64,000 bases of DNA, taken from the NCBI GenBank assembly GCA_014155875.1, contig JACEFZ010012596.1, positions 186,001 to 250,000 on the forward strand. The letters run 5' to 3'. The notes beneath the pieces are model-generated. The model was not told where the DNA came from. It searched no databases and saw only the letters and a list, made by a program, of their open reading frames with translations. Made by a program: the position numbers and the translations under genes. The stretch is from Cepaea nemoralis. Its lineage: Eukaryota > Mollusca > Gastropoda > Stylommatophora > Helicidae. Positions within the stretch are counted from its first letter, which is position 1, and the number at the start of each line of letters is the position of its first letter. Below are positions 11,881 through 23,984 of this stretch, piece after piece.

Positions 11881-12218
11881 GAAAACTTTTGAAATGTGCA
11901 CAAAAGAAACGAAGCAACCTAAATAAGTAAACATTTAAATAATAATAATAATAATTACTATCATGAAAATTATATTTTCCAAAATCACAGTGAAGATGAT
12001 TTTTATCACGTGTGATGATTGTTACTTTTATTTTTATTCCAAACCTGGTACAACAAATAGCAAGCCACTGGAAACAGAAAAATAATTGAAATACTAACAA
12101 TTGTTATAATCACTGTGGTATTTGCTACAAAAGCAACCAACGTGCCGTGCAGGAACAAGCACATGAAAAGTCATTACATAAAGAAGCTTCATTTCTGGCA
12201 AACACATATAATTAGTCC

Positions 12219-12247
12219 CCCCCCCCCCCCCCCCCACCCCCCCCCCT
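12219..12247. repeat. poly-C tract
   Basis: About 28 bases of C with a single A. Pure C/G homopolymers also occur near 26107 (G), 27403 (G) and 30434 (G). Confidence 0.95.
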
Positions 12248-12350
12248 TCAGAATCAAATAAGCAACAAGTACAAAATGTACAAAAATAAAAGAAACAAGA
12301 AGCTCATTTCTATTAATACTCATTCCCGAATCTGTGTTCTTGCAAACATA

Positions 12351-12545
12351 ATTTCATGTACGACAATTGGCAGGGAGTTGTCCGCCACTGAACTCTGAAC
12401 AGTCCTTGCAAGATGTCCTGTTATGATTGAGGGCATCATTGTAGGTTCCCTCTCTACAGTGCTGACATGTCAAGGAGTCATTGATGATGTTGATGAACTC
12501 ATTTTGTCCACAAACTTTTACGTGTTCTGAAGTTCTTGGCTTACC
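12351..12545 (-). CDS. candidate terminal exon with one TNFR-like cysteine-rich repeat
   Basis: The frame has six cysteines in a TNFR/ephrin-receptor-like spacing (CGQNEF...CQHC...GTYNDAL...SCKDC...NCRT) and then a stop codon. It is preceded by a good acceptor (pyrimidine-rich run then CCAACAG at the exon edge), so the open frame upstream is intron. The exon starts in phase 1, which matches the phase-1 donor of the TNFR-like first exons at 31267, 45248 and 56735, all on the same strand. It could therefore be a downstream exon of that gene about 19 kb away, or belong to another gene. I see no transmembrane segment. Function is inferred from the cysteine pattern only. Confidence 0.45.
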
Positions 12546-12599
12546 TGTTGGGATACAGACAAAACTGGTTACTTTAAGATATCTATGCAACTTTAATGT

Positions 12600-13007
12600 A
12601 ACTAACTCTGTCCAACTTTAACATTTTCTCTCTGTAGTGGTCATAGCAGTAGTCGTACTGTTCCAACTTACAGATTAGAACTTACTATAGTTTAATCTTC
12701 AAGTGCCCAGTGAAAACCCACACAAAACGCTCATCATTGCTCTGTGTGAACTCATGAAGGAAACAGTAGTTGTGACAAGCCAAATGGCCAAAGCGCTGAC
12801 AACAGGCCATCCTTCTCTTGAATGTGCAGTTCATTATCGAAGAGACAGCTGTCTGACAAACACAAACAGCCTGCACATGCATTATCATATAAAACAGCCA
12901 CCAAGAATGCCGGAAAACAAGCTATCCATCATTTTCTGAATCTGCATTTCACCATAGTCACCACTGACACAAGCAAAAAACATCGCAAATGAACATCACA
13001 TCTCACA
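12600..13007. other. no recognisable feature
   Basis: Short overlapping open frames on both strands (60-78 codons) without recognisable domains. Nothing supportable. Confidence 0.45.
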
Positions 13008-13432
<425 letters not shown>

Positions 13433-14241
13433 TTGGGAGCAGCCGACAGATAGTTGTTGGTTATGGTTTCAAGTCAGTGACGGTGGGCAGAGGATCTCTC
13501 AGTAGAGACAATGGCTACGGTCATCCGATCAGTATGGTCACTGCCAGGAAGGAAGAATGGTAGACTTCCCTCCTTATTGATTCCCGGGCAGAGGAGGCTC
13601 GTCAGCCTTGGTTGGTATCTCTTCTAAGAGAGGGAACTCTAAATCTCAAACCTCCGCTGCCTTGCGGGTATACCCATATGGGAAAGGCTTCGGGAGTAAA
13701 CCCTGAGGACAAATCCGGAGATGGAGTCCCTAAGGCAGTTCCATGTTGTAAACAACATAGTTCTGGCAACTCCTGCGACGGCACCGATGCCAAGTTGCAT
13801 TGGCTACTGCCTTTCCCTTGGTCAACATCGGCGACGTGGAGAGGGGGAACCTGCTACTGGGCAACAGCTGGTTCTCCGATTTCCATTGCCCAGGCTTGTG
13901 CCCTGAAGAGGTCACTTCAGCACCGCGTAAAGCGATGACACAACACGGGAAGTAGCATTTGCCGGTTATAAGTCTTAATGCTCGATTGGCGTAGAGCAAG
14001 GCGCCAGGGGCTACTTCCGACGGTGGGAGAGATCATCGTATCTCACTAGACAGCTACCGCCCGCCTAAGCTGGGCAGCCCCCAGTCAATAAGGTGTTGTC
14101 TCGCCACGGTTCATCTGCTCCTGAGGGTGTGTGGAGCTTAGGGGGAAATCCTGACACATGGACCGCAATCTATACACCTAACAGCAAGAAAAAAAAACAA
14201 AACAACCGGCCCTAAGGCTGGGAACATGGAACGTAAGAACC

Positions 14242-17200
14242 ATGACCCCTGGCATCTCAGACGATCTAAATGAGATTGTGGATGCCCGCAAAACTGCAGT
14301 GATAAACAACGAACTGCTAAGACTGGGGATAGACATTGTCGCCCTGCAAGAGACCAGACTCCAAGAATCTGGAAGCATCAAGGAGAGGGACTTCACTTTC
14401 TACTGGCATGGCAAGCCGTGCGGAGAGACCAGGGAGCATGGAGTTGGCTTCGCTATCAGAAACAAGCTGCTCAATTCCATCATACCACCAAGTGATGGCA
14501 CTGAAAGAATATTGAAGCTCCAACTCCAGACAGAGGCAGGCCCAGTTAGTATTATAAGCGTTTACGCCCCAACACTAACTGCAGCATCAGAATCTAAAGA
14601 CAAGTTCTATGACGACCTTAGCAAAGAAGTCAGTGAAACACCAGAGAAACAACATCTTTTTATCCTGGGGGATTTCAATGCCAGGGTTGGCTCCGACCAC
14701 GAATCTTGGCCTTCATGTCTAGGACAGTTTGGCGTTGGGAAGATCAATGACAATGGACAACGTCTCTTGGAATTCTGCAGCCACCATAATCTGTGCGTGA
14801 CCAACACCTTCTTTGACACGAAACCTCAACACAAGGTGTCATGGAGGCACCCCAGATCAAAGAACTGGCACCAACTCGACCTGGTGCTCACTAAACGCAG
14901 CAACCTCCGCAATGTACGGATGACTCGCAGCTATCATGGTGCTGACTGCGACACCGACCATTCACTCGTCTCCAGCAAGGTGAAGATAAAGCCCAAGAGA
15001 ATCTACAGAAGCCGAACAGAAGGAAGACCACGCATTGACACCAGTGGCACCCAAAATAAAGAGAAGGTCAACAAATTCATGCAGGCTCTAGCGGATACTC
15101 TGCCCGGCCCCACAGACGGAGATTCCACCGAGAGATGGAGTCATTTTCGCGACACCATCTACAATACAGCACTATCAACATTTGGCAAGAAGCAAACTAA
15201 GTCAACCGACTGGTTTGAAGCACACTCTGAAGAGATGCTCCCAGTCCTGGAGATAAAGAGACATGCATTCCCGATGTATAAAACATCACCTTCAGAGAAA
15301 ACACTGCAGGCATTGCGAACGGCCAGAAATAGAGTACAACAGATGGCAAGAAGATGTGCGAACAGGTACTGGCTACAGCTCTCTGCTCAAATTCAAACTT
15401 GTGCAGACACTGGAAATATAAGAGGAATGTATGAGGGCATCAAGCAAGCTGTCGGTCCATCAAAAAATAAGATGGCCCCTTTACGATCAACTGAGGGGGT
15501 AATCATAAAAGATCGAGCGAAACAAATGGATCGCTGGGTAGAACACTACTCAGAGCTATACTCAGTGGATAACACTGTCAGCGAAGAAGCTCTGGAAGCC
15601 ATCGATCAACAGTCCGCCATGCATGCCTTGGATAACGAACCTTGCCTCACAGAAATCAGCGAAGCACTAGACTCTCTCAAATCCGGCAAGGCACCTGGAA
15701 AAGATAGTATTCCACCTGAAATTTTAAAATGTAGCAAAGAAACAATCATCCCAGAACTGTATGCAATATTACAGCTCTGCTGGAGAGAAAAATCAATACC
15801 ACAAGATATGAAAGACGCAAACATCGTTACCCTTTATAAAAACAAAGGCGACAGAAGCGACTGCAACAACTATCGCGGCATTTCCCTTCTCAGCATTACA
15901 GGCAAGATTTTTGCCAGAGTAATCCTTAAAAGATTACACATTCTTGCTGAAAGAATCTACCCCGAATCGCAGTGCGGATTTAGACCCAACAGGTCCACCA
16001 TCGATATGATTTTCTCACTCCGGCAGCTCCAAGAGAAGTGCAGAGAACAGAGGAAGCCATTATATATAGCCTTCATCGACCTCACAAAGGCATTTGACCT
16101 CGTGAGCAGAAGCGGCCTTTTTAAGGTCCTTGAAAAGGTTGGATGTCCACCCACCCTTCTTAGTCTCGTGAAATCATTCCACGAAAACATGCAGGGGACC
16201 ATTTTATTTGACGGCTCAACATCCCAGTCATTCAGCATCAGCAGCGGAGTAAAGCAGGGATGCGTGCTTGCTCCTACACTCTTTGGTATCTTCTTTGCTG
16301 TTCTCTTAAGGCAAGCATTTGGGACTGCCACTGAAGGCATATACCTCCACACAAGATCTGATGGCAAACTTTTTAACCCATCAAGACTCAAGGCAAAGAC
16401 CAAAATAAGACCAAGATGCGTAAGAGAACTACTTTTTGCAGATGATGCAGCACTGACTACTCATACAGCAGAAGATCTCCAAAGGCTCATAGATCGTTTT
16501 GCAGCTGCCTGCAAAGACTTTGGGCTCACCATTAGCCTAAATAAAACACAGGTGATGGAACAAGATGCTGATGCGCCTCCGTCAATCACAATCTCTAATT
16601 ATGAATTGAAAGTCGTCCACGATTTTGTGTATCTGGGATCGACAATATCAGATAATCTTTCATTAGAGACAGAAATCGATAGACGCATTGGAAAGGCAGC
16701 CACAACATTTTCCAGGCTAGCTAAAAGAGTTTGGGAGAATAATAGACTAACAGAGCGTACAAAAGCTCAAGTATATAAAGCTTGTGTTGTTAGCACACTA
16801 CTCTACGGGTCTGAATCCTGGACCCTGTACTCAAGACAGGAAAGGAAGTTGAATTCCTTCCACATAAGATGTCTGAGACGTATCCTGGGCATAACATGGA
16901 AAGACCACATAACAAACAAACAGGTGCTTGAAAGAGCGGATATTACCACAGTGCACACCCTCCTCAAGCAGAGACGCCTCCGGTGGTTGGGCCACGTATC
17001 TCGAATGGAGGACGAACGTATTCCCAAAGATCTCCTTTACGGAGAACTAGCCACAGGAAAGAGGCCAACCGGAAGACCCCAAATGCGATATAGGGATGTG
17101 TGTAAACAAGATATGAAAACCATTGGAATAGATCCAGACACGTGGAAGAGAGTTGCAACAGACAGATGCTCCTGGAGAAGAGATGTACGAAACGGACTGG

Positions 17201-17403
17201 TGCTCTTTGAGCGCAATCAGATCCAAAAAACTGAGGAGAGACGGCACAGGCTCAAAGAGCAGTCACTTACTGCGGGACTTGCCTCGTCTCACAGATGCGG
17301 AAACTGTGACAGAGATTGTCATTCTCGAATTGGACTATACAGTCACCAGCGGTGCTGCCAGGCACCTCCCAAGCGGCACAACTCTATAGTCCTTCAGGAC
17401 TGA
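14242..17403 (+). CDS. LINE endonuclease-reverse transcriptase, 1053 aa
   Basis: This protein nicks target DNA and copies its own RNA into the genome. The endonuclease domain is near residues 1-250: E37 in LQETRL, D144 and N146 in GDFNAR, and D239-H240 in DTDHSL. The RT domain (about 480-800) has YKNKGDRSDCNNYRGISLL, FIDLTKAFDLV, GVKQGCVLAPTLFG and the catalytic FADD at residues 733-736 (D734/D735 near 16441). Conserved post-RT segments follow (YLGSTI, LLYGSESWTL), then a zinc finger with C1019, C1022, H1035 and C1038. The usual N-terminal GTWN motif is encoded in frame just upstream of the chosen ATG (about 14220-14232), so translation may begin upstream at a non-ATG codon, or the original start was lost at the A-run near 14187. 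Confidence 0.93.
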   Translation: MTPGISDDLNEIVDARKTAVINNELLRLGIDIVALQETRLQESGSIKERDFTFYWHGKPCGETREHGVGFAIRNKLLNSIIPPSDGTERILKLQLQTEAGPVSIISVYAPTLTAASESKDKFYDDLSKEVSETPEKQHLFILGDFNARVGSDHESWPSCLGQFGVGKINDNGQRLLEFCSHHNLCVTNTFFDTKPQHKVSWRHPRSKNWHQLDLVLTKRSNLRNVRMTRSYHGADCDTDHSLVSSKVKIKPKRIYRSRTEGRPRIDTSGTQNKEKVNKFMQALADTLPGPTDGDSTERWSHFRDTIYNTALSTFGKKQTKSTDWFEAHSEEMLPVLEIKRHAFPMYKTSPSEKTLQALRTARNRVQQMARRCANRYWLQLSAQIQTCADTGNIRGMYEGIKQAVGPSKNKMAPLRSTEGVIIKDRAKQMDRWVEHYSELYSVDNTVSEEALEAIDQQSAMHALDNEPCLTEISEALDSLKSGKAPGKDSIPPEILKCSKETIIPELYAILQLCWREKSIPQDMKDANIVTLYKNKGDRSDCNNYRGISLLSITGKIFARVILKRLHILAERIYPESQCGFRPNRSTIDMIFSLRQLQEKCREQRKPLYIAFIDLTKAFDLVSRSGLFKVLEKVGCPPTLLSLVKSFHENMQGTILFDGSTSQSFSISSGVKQGCVLAPTLFGIFFAVLLRQAFGTATEGIYLHTRSDGKLFNPSRLKAKTKIRPRCVRELLFADDAALTTHTAEDLQRLIDRFAAACKDFGLTISLNKTQVMEQDADAPPSITISNYELKVVHDFVYLGSTISDNLSLETEIDRRIGKAATTFSRLAKRVWENNRLTERTKAQVYKACVVSTLLYGSESWTLYSRQERKLNSFHIRCLRRILGITWKDHITNKQVLERADITTVHTLLKQRRLRWLGHVSRMEDERIPKDLLYGELATGKRPTGRPQMRYRDVCKQDMKTIGIDPDTWKRVATDRCSWRRDVRNGLVLFERNQIQKTEERRHRLKEQSLTAGLASSHRCGNCDRDCHSRIGLYSHQRCCQAPPKRHNSIVLQD

Positions 17404-17411
17404 AAGAGGCC

Positions 17412-17710
<299 letters not shown>

Positions 17711-18237
17711 AGAAGCTTTCACTGAAGACAACCAAGAAGGAAAAATAAGACCACTATGAAAAATCTGTCTACTGCACGACTTTAATGAGGCTAAATACAC
17801 ATTGTCAGTGGTCACTGAGGTGGCTAGATTTCCCAAGCATGTCCTGCCAAATGTAAAAACGTAAGATAACAAATTACGCTAGTGTTTGCTTCACATGTGG
17901 AGAAACATGATCACTGTTGCCAGTCAGCAAGACACATAATGATAATGATGATGACAATGAAAAATATCAGTTGCTAGTTGATTGTTTTAGATAGTTCATT
18001 GTTCCATATTATTAGCTTAGGAAAAACATCCCCTGTTTGGGTTTTCGTTACGAATGTTGCCTGTCTAGATAAACAAAATGATAGAGTTTTTATTGTTCTG
18101 TAAATGTCTACGTTAAAAAATAAAACGGATTCAATTACCGATATAATTTATAAGCATTGTTACATTGTTCAAACAAGTTAAGACATAACTTTAACCAACT
18201 CAGTATATTTTTATAATTTAGTATATTTATATAATGT

Positions 18238-18330
18238 AACTCATTCAGTATATTGTTGTACTGTAACTCATTCAGCAAAGTTTTGTACTGTAACTCATTC
18301 AGTATATTGTTGTACTACAACTCATTCAGG
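18238..18330. repeat. 27-bp tandem repeat, 3.4 units
   Basis: Units begin AACTCATTCAG at 18238, 18265, 18292 and 18319. A decayed unit precedes them at about 18194-18237. The rest of 17711-18540 holds nothing I recognise. Confidence 0.85.
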
Positions 18331-18543
18331 AATAATTTTAAAACAAGTAGTTCCTTTGCAGTTACTACCACTGGGGTGTGAAGTGTAAAGACTGAATATT
18401 GTACATGTTGTAAAGAATCAATTTAATACTCTACTAGCAGTAAAGAAACCAAACTATACTTGTGAGGTGTTTAGCTTTTGTCCCACCAGTTGGTGGTAAA
18501 GTGATAACTCTAAATAGACCGGACAATGCCGCCCCTTAAGAGG

Positions 18544-18825
18544 TGTAACAGAGCACCATCTCTGTTAGTGGTTTAAGAGGTGATGTGCAAAGACTAGGCA
18601 CGGTTGAGCATCCCGTAAAAACGTAACTAGGGACGCTCAAGCCGTGACGCGGGGGTTAGAGAAATTAGTTACTATCTGGACCTTGAATTGACAACATCTA
18701 TTGTAATAACAGAAAACCTCTTGTATGCTGTTTTATATTATACGATGTATTCAGTCAAATTAAACATATGAAAAATACAACCAGGACTTCGTTTGCATCT
18801 ACCATATAACTGTTGCACTGTTATA
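18544..18825 (+). repeat. 5' LTR of the non-autonomous element
   Basis: It matches 23617-23898 with about seven substitutions by eye, roughly 97-98 percent identity. After its end comes GATTTGATGCC, a possible primer site like that of the Gypsy element. Confidence 0.92.
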
Positions 18826-19529
18826 TGAGTAGATTTGATGCCGCTATCCCAGGATTTTGGACTTGGTTGTTGCAGACACAGCGTGAAGTATTACGAAAAT
18901 ATGCGGCACAGCGGAGGACTTTTGTTGAACGCCTTTTCTCAAGTGGCTTTGCGTTGCTACAACAAAAACGTTACCACAACAGATGTTTTGCTGGGTATAT
19001 CGAGTTTTACTGACTGAGTGAATCTTGTCAGAAGCCGCAGTCAAAGGATCCAGACCTTGTCAAAGGTTGCAACTCATATTGGAACCACCGCAAATCGGTT
19101 TACTGAGGCTAGTTGATTGGAGCCGACATACATCTTATCATGAATTGCTGGATGGAGCTACCATCGTAGGCTGTTTGTCAGAATTGCCATCATCGTGTCC
19201 TGGAGTGACCTGGCCGTTGTCCTTGGGCGTCACTATGCTGTAAGTCTTGACCTGCTGTTATCGGGGCTGTTGATTGACCTTGGCTGCCTGAAGGAGGTCA
19301 CTTACTGGAGCTGTCCCAGACTGAAGAAATTTTGCTGCTTTCGAAAACAAAACAGCCGCAACTAATCTGAACTTTGGGAGAAACCATAGCTCATCAAGAT
19401 GTCTGTCATGAAGAATGCGATTTACTTGCTTTGGTCTTTTCGGACGCGGGTGGGCATAATGGGTTGCCGTCCTGCTGAAGAAGAGAACCTATTGTAATCG
19501 CTTCGTTTTTGAGCTTGAGCCGTTTCAAA

Positions 19530-19583
19530 TCCAGACGTGCCCTTTTTCGGGTGAAGTCCAGACGTGCCCTTTTTCGGGTGAAA
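19530..19583. repeat. 27-bp tandem duplication in the leader
   Basis: Two identical units TCCAGACGTGCCC...GGGTGAA lie at 19530-19556 and 19557-19583. The rest of the leader 18826-19993 has no supportable ORF. Confidence 0.9.
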
Positions 19584-19993
19584 AGAAGCCACAAATCCGA
19601 GGTGCCCACCAATGGGTGAACTGAAGAGTCCAGAAGTTTTCCTTTCTCTATGATGGAATCGAGGAACACAACATGCTCGTTTTTTTCCTGTGAAGCCTAC
19701 AATTGTCAAGCATAATCGTCAGTCGGCATATTTGGACTTTCCTTTTGGACTCGTGGAAGATATATCCATGAACGGTATTTAAGTGAAATTGATTTAACTA
19801 ATATAACACAACATTGTGTGTTAAGTAAACTTAATTAAATAATTAGAACACTTGATTTTTATAGGACGAAAAACAGATGCTTACGTCCCTTGTCTAGTTC
19901 AAATACGCCTGCAGTTGTATACTTATTGATAACTATTAACTATATTATAATTGTGAATTTGTTTATATAAGTTGTAAAGCAAAACTATTTCAG

Positions 19994-20091
19994 CATGGCA
20001 GAGGAACAAGTTTCGTTAACACAGGTTTTAACTGGAGTAGGCACGGCAATAGGCAGACTCAACTCCGCAATAAAATAGCAAGGAGTATCCA
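19994..20091 (+). pseudogene. relic Gag N-terminus
   Basis: The ATG frame reads MAEEQVSLTQVLTGVGTAIGRL and stops at a TAG after 28 codons. QVLTGVG-AI-RL also occurs at the Gag N-terminus of the Gypsy element (6906-5896). The ATG follows a CTATTTCAG acceptor-like site, and a GTATGT donor-like site follows near 20092, so it may be a small exon that once joined the downstream ORF. Confidence 0.6.
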
Positions 20092-20198
20092 TGTATGTAT
20101 AATTATTTGTTGACAGCATATTGTAGTATTAGAAGATTATAGAACATGTTTAATTAACATATTATTATAATAAGTGAATTGTTTTGTACAAATTTGAA

Positions 20199-21233
20199 AT
20201 GGAAATCTTTTATAGGAAGTTAGGACGTGTGACAGAGTTGATGGACAGCTTAAGGATGGACGTGGACAGAATTTCGTCTATGATAAAAGTGATCAAGAGA
20301 CAGACGCTTGAACGAACGGAGCACGAGACAGCTATGAGATATTATGCTGTAGACAAGCCCAATAGATGGCAGCCGGTCAATAAGAACGATAACCAGTGTG
20401 GTTACAATTCTAAAGTTATCAACCATATACATATGAAACCAGATAAGAGAGAGACACAGAGATATGTAGTGAATCAAAACAAAAATTTAGGAATTGGTAA
20501 TGGCCAGAAAAGGAATTTGTATAAGAAACAGTGGTCTTGGCCTTCAAATAGTGAAAACGCAAGAGCTTTACGAGAAAACTGGTTACAGATTAGACAGTTG
20601 CGATATTCCGTAGCAAGGTTGAGTAACAGAGAAAGAAACACAGACAAGATTTTGGGTAGTCAGGAGGTATCTTCAGTCTTTAGTGTCAGACAAGAAAGAG
20701 AGACACAGACGCAGCCAGGCAGTAGTGTGGAAAAGAGTACTCAGACATCGATTGATAAAGTAGTAAGGAAAATTCAATCAAAACCAACTGAATTGAAAGT
20801 GACAAAGAGAGACACCGTTGCATTAAAGAGAGACACCGTTGCATTAAAGAGAGACACCAGCACAGAGGTTGGACAACCCAAGACAAAAGACAGCAGAAAG
20901 AAAATTAGAAAGAATGTTAGGACCAGAAATGAAAAAAGTTTGCTCATATATAATCATGGATGTGGAACCGAAGAATCTTTTGAGTCGTCTCTGGAATCAG
21001 AATCTTCAGACCTCACAGATTTTGGTATAGAATATACACCAGACAGGGATTTAAAAGGAATGAATAGGAACGAGAGGATTGCACTACGAGCAGATCCTAA
21101 CTCGAAGCGAGATGCTTCCTCGTACGGTATGGTTGCTGGTAGGCAAGCAGACAAATTTTTAGTTAGTGACTCTTTGGAACAAGATAACAGTATATATGGT
21201 AGAAAAGTAGCGAAGGCTAGGAGACGAATACCA

Positions 21234-21264
<31 letters not shown>

Positions 21265-21293
21265 TACTTTCAAAAAGAAAGATGTCTGTCTAG
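20199..21293 (+). CDS. private basic ORF of the non-autonomous LTR element, 364 aa
   Basis: I do not recognise this protein. The ATG at 20199 is the first in the frame (an upstream TTG extension to 20184 is unlikely). It is very rich in K, R, E, S and T, has no zinc knuckle, protease or RT motif, and no membrane segment. It begins with a possible helical stretch (ELMDSLRMDVDRISSMIKVI). Features: a three-fold KRDTVAL repeat near residues 205-222, an acidic-serine stretch (ESFESSLESESSDLTDFG), and an RERERERER run near the end made by a (GA)n microsatellite. An acceptor-like TTTTATAG at 20208-20215 lies inside its start, so the true N-terminus may come by splicing. It occupies the place of gag, so it may be a diverged or replaced structural protein. 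Confidence 0.6.
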
Positions 21294-23603
21294 TAGAAAG
21301 TAGAACACAAAAACAACAGAAGGCTGAAGCGTCGCTGGACAAAGCTAGAAGTCTCATGAAATCGATAAGACCATGGTTATATTTAACTCATACGTGAAGG
21401 TTTAATGTATTTGGTTGGTTGGAGTAATTCAAGTATGATGAGGGTTATACCGGCTCAAATGTTGTGTTGCTGTGGAGAGGATTAAAGTGGAAAATGGTGG
21501 AGAATCACTGGAAGTGATGTGTGATGTTGAGAACTAATGTAGTATTGTCTTGTATTGCATAGGTTGTTTTTGGGTATAAAGGAGTCATAGAATAGTCACC
21601 GATTGGGTAGTGCGACTGTTATAGCCTGAGAATAGCGCGAAGAAGTAGATCATTGTTATGAAGTGATGAGGAGGTTAAGATGAAGTGAATGAGTAGTTGA
21701 CTGTAGAAATTAGGTAGGACAGAGAGTAGTGTTTGGTTGTGATAATTGAGAAAAGTGGAAATAAGAAAGCAGTTGAATTGTTGAGTATTGGAGTGATTCG
21801 TCTGATTGTTATAAGAGATTGAGGAGAAGTGAGTGATTTGTTATGCGGTGTCCTTGTGTGCGTAAGCGTGTGGATAGACCTGTGTTAGTCGTGATGAGTA
21901 GAGAATGAAGAGTGAAGTTTTGAAACACCGTCTAGTTAGAATGCATGGATAGATAGATGTCAGGTTCTTAGTAATAACGGAGCGAGATATACTTCATAAA
22001 TGTGTGAAATTGTGTAAGAAACACCCAGAGGACGCATATGATATGCGCGTGTTGATGATTAGAGAATAGATTAGTTAGAGTGAAAACGTAGGACGGTTGT
22101 GTTGAGTGAGGTTGTCGTGAGGAGATAGTTAATGGTCGTATGAGGTTGTGGTGACTGTTTTTGAATGAGTCCCGATAAATGTAAGTAACCTTGAATAGTG
22201 GTGAGAGATGAGTGATGTAAGCAGAGGAAGCAGAGATTAATTAGTTGAACGTCAGAGTATTAACAGTAGAGCACGGTAGAACATGGTCTCCATGGGGTCG
22301 GAAGTGAACATGGATTTAGTGCCATGATGTAATGGAAATTTAATAAGCGCCATGAGATTGCTGGTTTTTTTTTTAGGACGTGGGTAATGCTTATAATAAC
22401 TGCTGCGCCAGACAGCGTTAATCTGTTAATAGTAAAACAATTGAATGCCATGTTTTACTCCGAAGAATAATTATATACTGTGGATATCAGTTGTCACAGC
22501 GAACATAGATAAAATGCCATGAGGTTTTGGGGGTCCGTGATATATGGACTGATAAAGAATAAAGTTGATTGCAAGCAGTGATGGGTTAGAAGGTCACAGA
22601 CATGAGTTCAGTGGCGGTATTTTGGTGCTGTTGATAACGGCATAAATTGACAAGTAGAGGTTTTAGGAGATATGCCCATAATAAATGGACATTAGTGGAT
22701 TGCTGAAGTTTTCGACGATCTTAATAGGGAATTCTGATATGGAGTATTCCTGAGTGAGGTATAGGAAAGATTTGGTTATGTTAGGTGATGTTTATAATGT
22801 TGGAAGAGGTCTTGAGTGATAGGGCCCATAATGGACCTTTTGATTTGTATACTGTCTGTAATATATAGACATTTAGGAGTGAATAATTGTTTTAGACTTT
22901 ATTACATAAAGTCTAAGGGCGACATAGGGGGGTAAGTGTGAGTGTGGTTTTTGTAAGGAAGAGTTCTAGTTCTTTGACTTTCCGGTGCGCACCGATTCTT
23001 TGTCTTCCTATCGTGTGCGAGTGATTGCAGGTTGGTTGAAAGTGGAGAATTAGTAATGTTGAGGTAATACTGTTAGTGATGACGATAGGGAGTTTGAGGT
23101 AGTATCAGAAGAGTACGGCGTTTTGAATTTTTATAGTTGAGATCAGATATTGGTATATATGCTCGTGATGAAAAGGTGTAAGCGGATCGCTTATGAAGAG
23201 AAGAAGAAGTATTTCGAAAAGGTACACATGTTGTATGTTGTGATGTGTTGTATAAAACTGAGATTTTGTAAGGCAGAAATATTATGATGTATAATAGATA
23301 CCTATATATACGTGGATTTCCTTATGAACTGTGTTTTTTTTTAAAATGAAACCTTGTAGGCTCATATACGGAAACGAAGAAGAAGTATCACTTCACGAAG
23401 ATCTATAACAGAACATAGCGGTTAGCTATAAGAGATAAGTGGAGAACTGGACTCGAAGAAGTAGAAATAAAGTTCATTGGTTAAGAGGGGGTTAGTTTAA
23501 GATGGGTTGGAGAAATAATATTGGGGTTAAGGTTTTAGTGAGGGAAAGAATAAGTAGAATACGTAGGTTAGGGATTAAGACTTTTCAGGAAAAGTCTTCT
23601 TAA
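21294..23603 (+). other. non-coding interior of the LTR element
   Basis: 2.3 kb of GT/GA-rich sequence with no supportable ORF on either strand where pol would be expected. Near 23180 and 23560-23616 it resembles the 3' untranslated region of the Gypsy element read on the minus strand (AAGCGG-TCGCTTATG, and TCAGG-AAA-TCTTC before the polypurine tract). Confidence 0.6.
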
Positions 23604-23898
23604 AGATAGGGAGGAATGTAACAGAGCACCATCTCTGTTAGTGGGTTAAGAGGTGATGTGCAAAGACTAGGCACGGTTGAGCATCCCGTAAAAACGTAAC
23701 TAGGGACGCTCAGGCCGTGACGCGGGGGTTAGAGATGTTAGTTACTAACTGGACCTTGAATTGACAACATCTATTGTAATAACAGAAAACCTCTTGTATG
23801 CTGTTTTATATTATACGATGTATTCAGTCAAATTAAACATATGAAAAATACAACCAGGACTTCGTTTGCAGCTGCCATATAACTGTTGCACTGTTATA
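23604..23898 (+). repeat. polypurine tract and 3' LTR of the non-autonomous element
   Basis: The polypurine tract AGATAGGGAGGAA (23604-23616) directly precedes the LTR (23617-23898). Confidence 0.9.
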
Positions 23899-23900
23899 GA

Positions 23901-23904
<4 letters not shown>

Positions 23905-23972
<68 letters not shown>
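23905..23972. repeat. (AT)n microsatellite
   Basis: About 65 bases of pure TA repeat beginning a few bases after the target duplication. Confidence 0.95.
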
Positions 23973-23976
<4 letters not shown>

Positions 23977-23984
23977 GAGTTTGA

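Larger units (their letters stand above)
18540..23902 (+). mobile_element. complete non-autonomous LTR retrotransposon with GAGG target duplication
   Basis: 282-bp LTRs (18544-18825 and 23617-23898) flank 4.8 kb. The four bases GAGG occur directly outside both LTRs (18540-18543, 23899-23902), or AGAGG if the shared terminal A is counted. LTR ends are TGTAACAG...CTGTTATA. A polypurine tract precedes the right LTR. There is no protease, RT, RNase H or integrase frame inside, so it needs enzymes from another element. The internal 3' part resembles the Gypsy element at 1-8496, pointing to a related autonomous partner. Confidence 0.9.

Noticed and set aside
16803..17247. Minus-strand frames inside the intact LINE ORF
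   Set aside because: Shadows of the long plus-strand coding frame.
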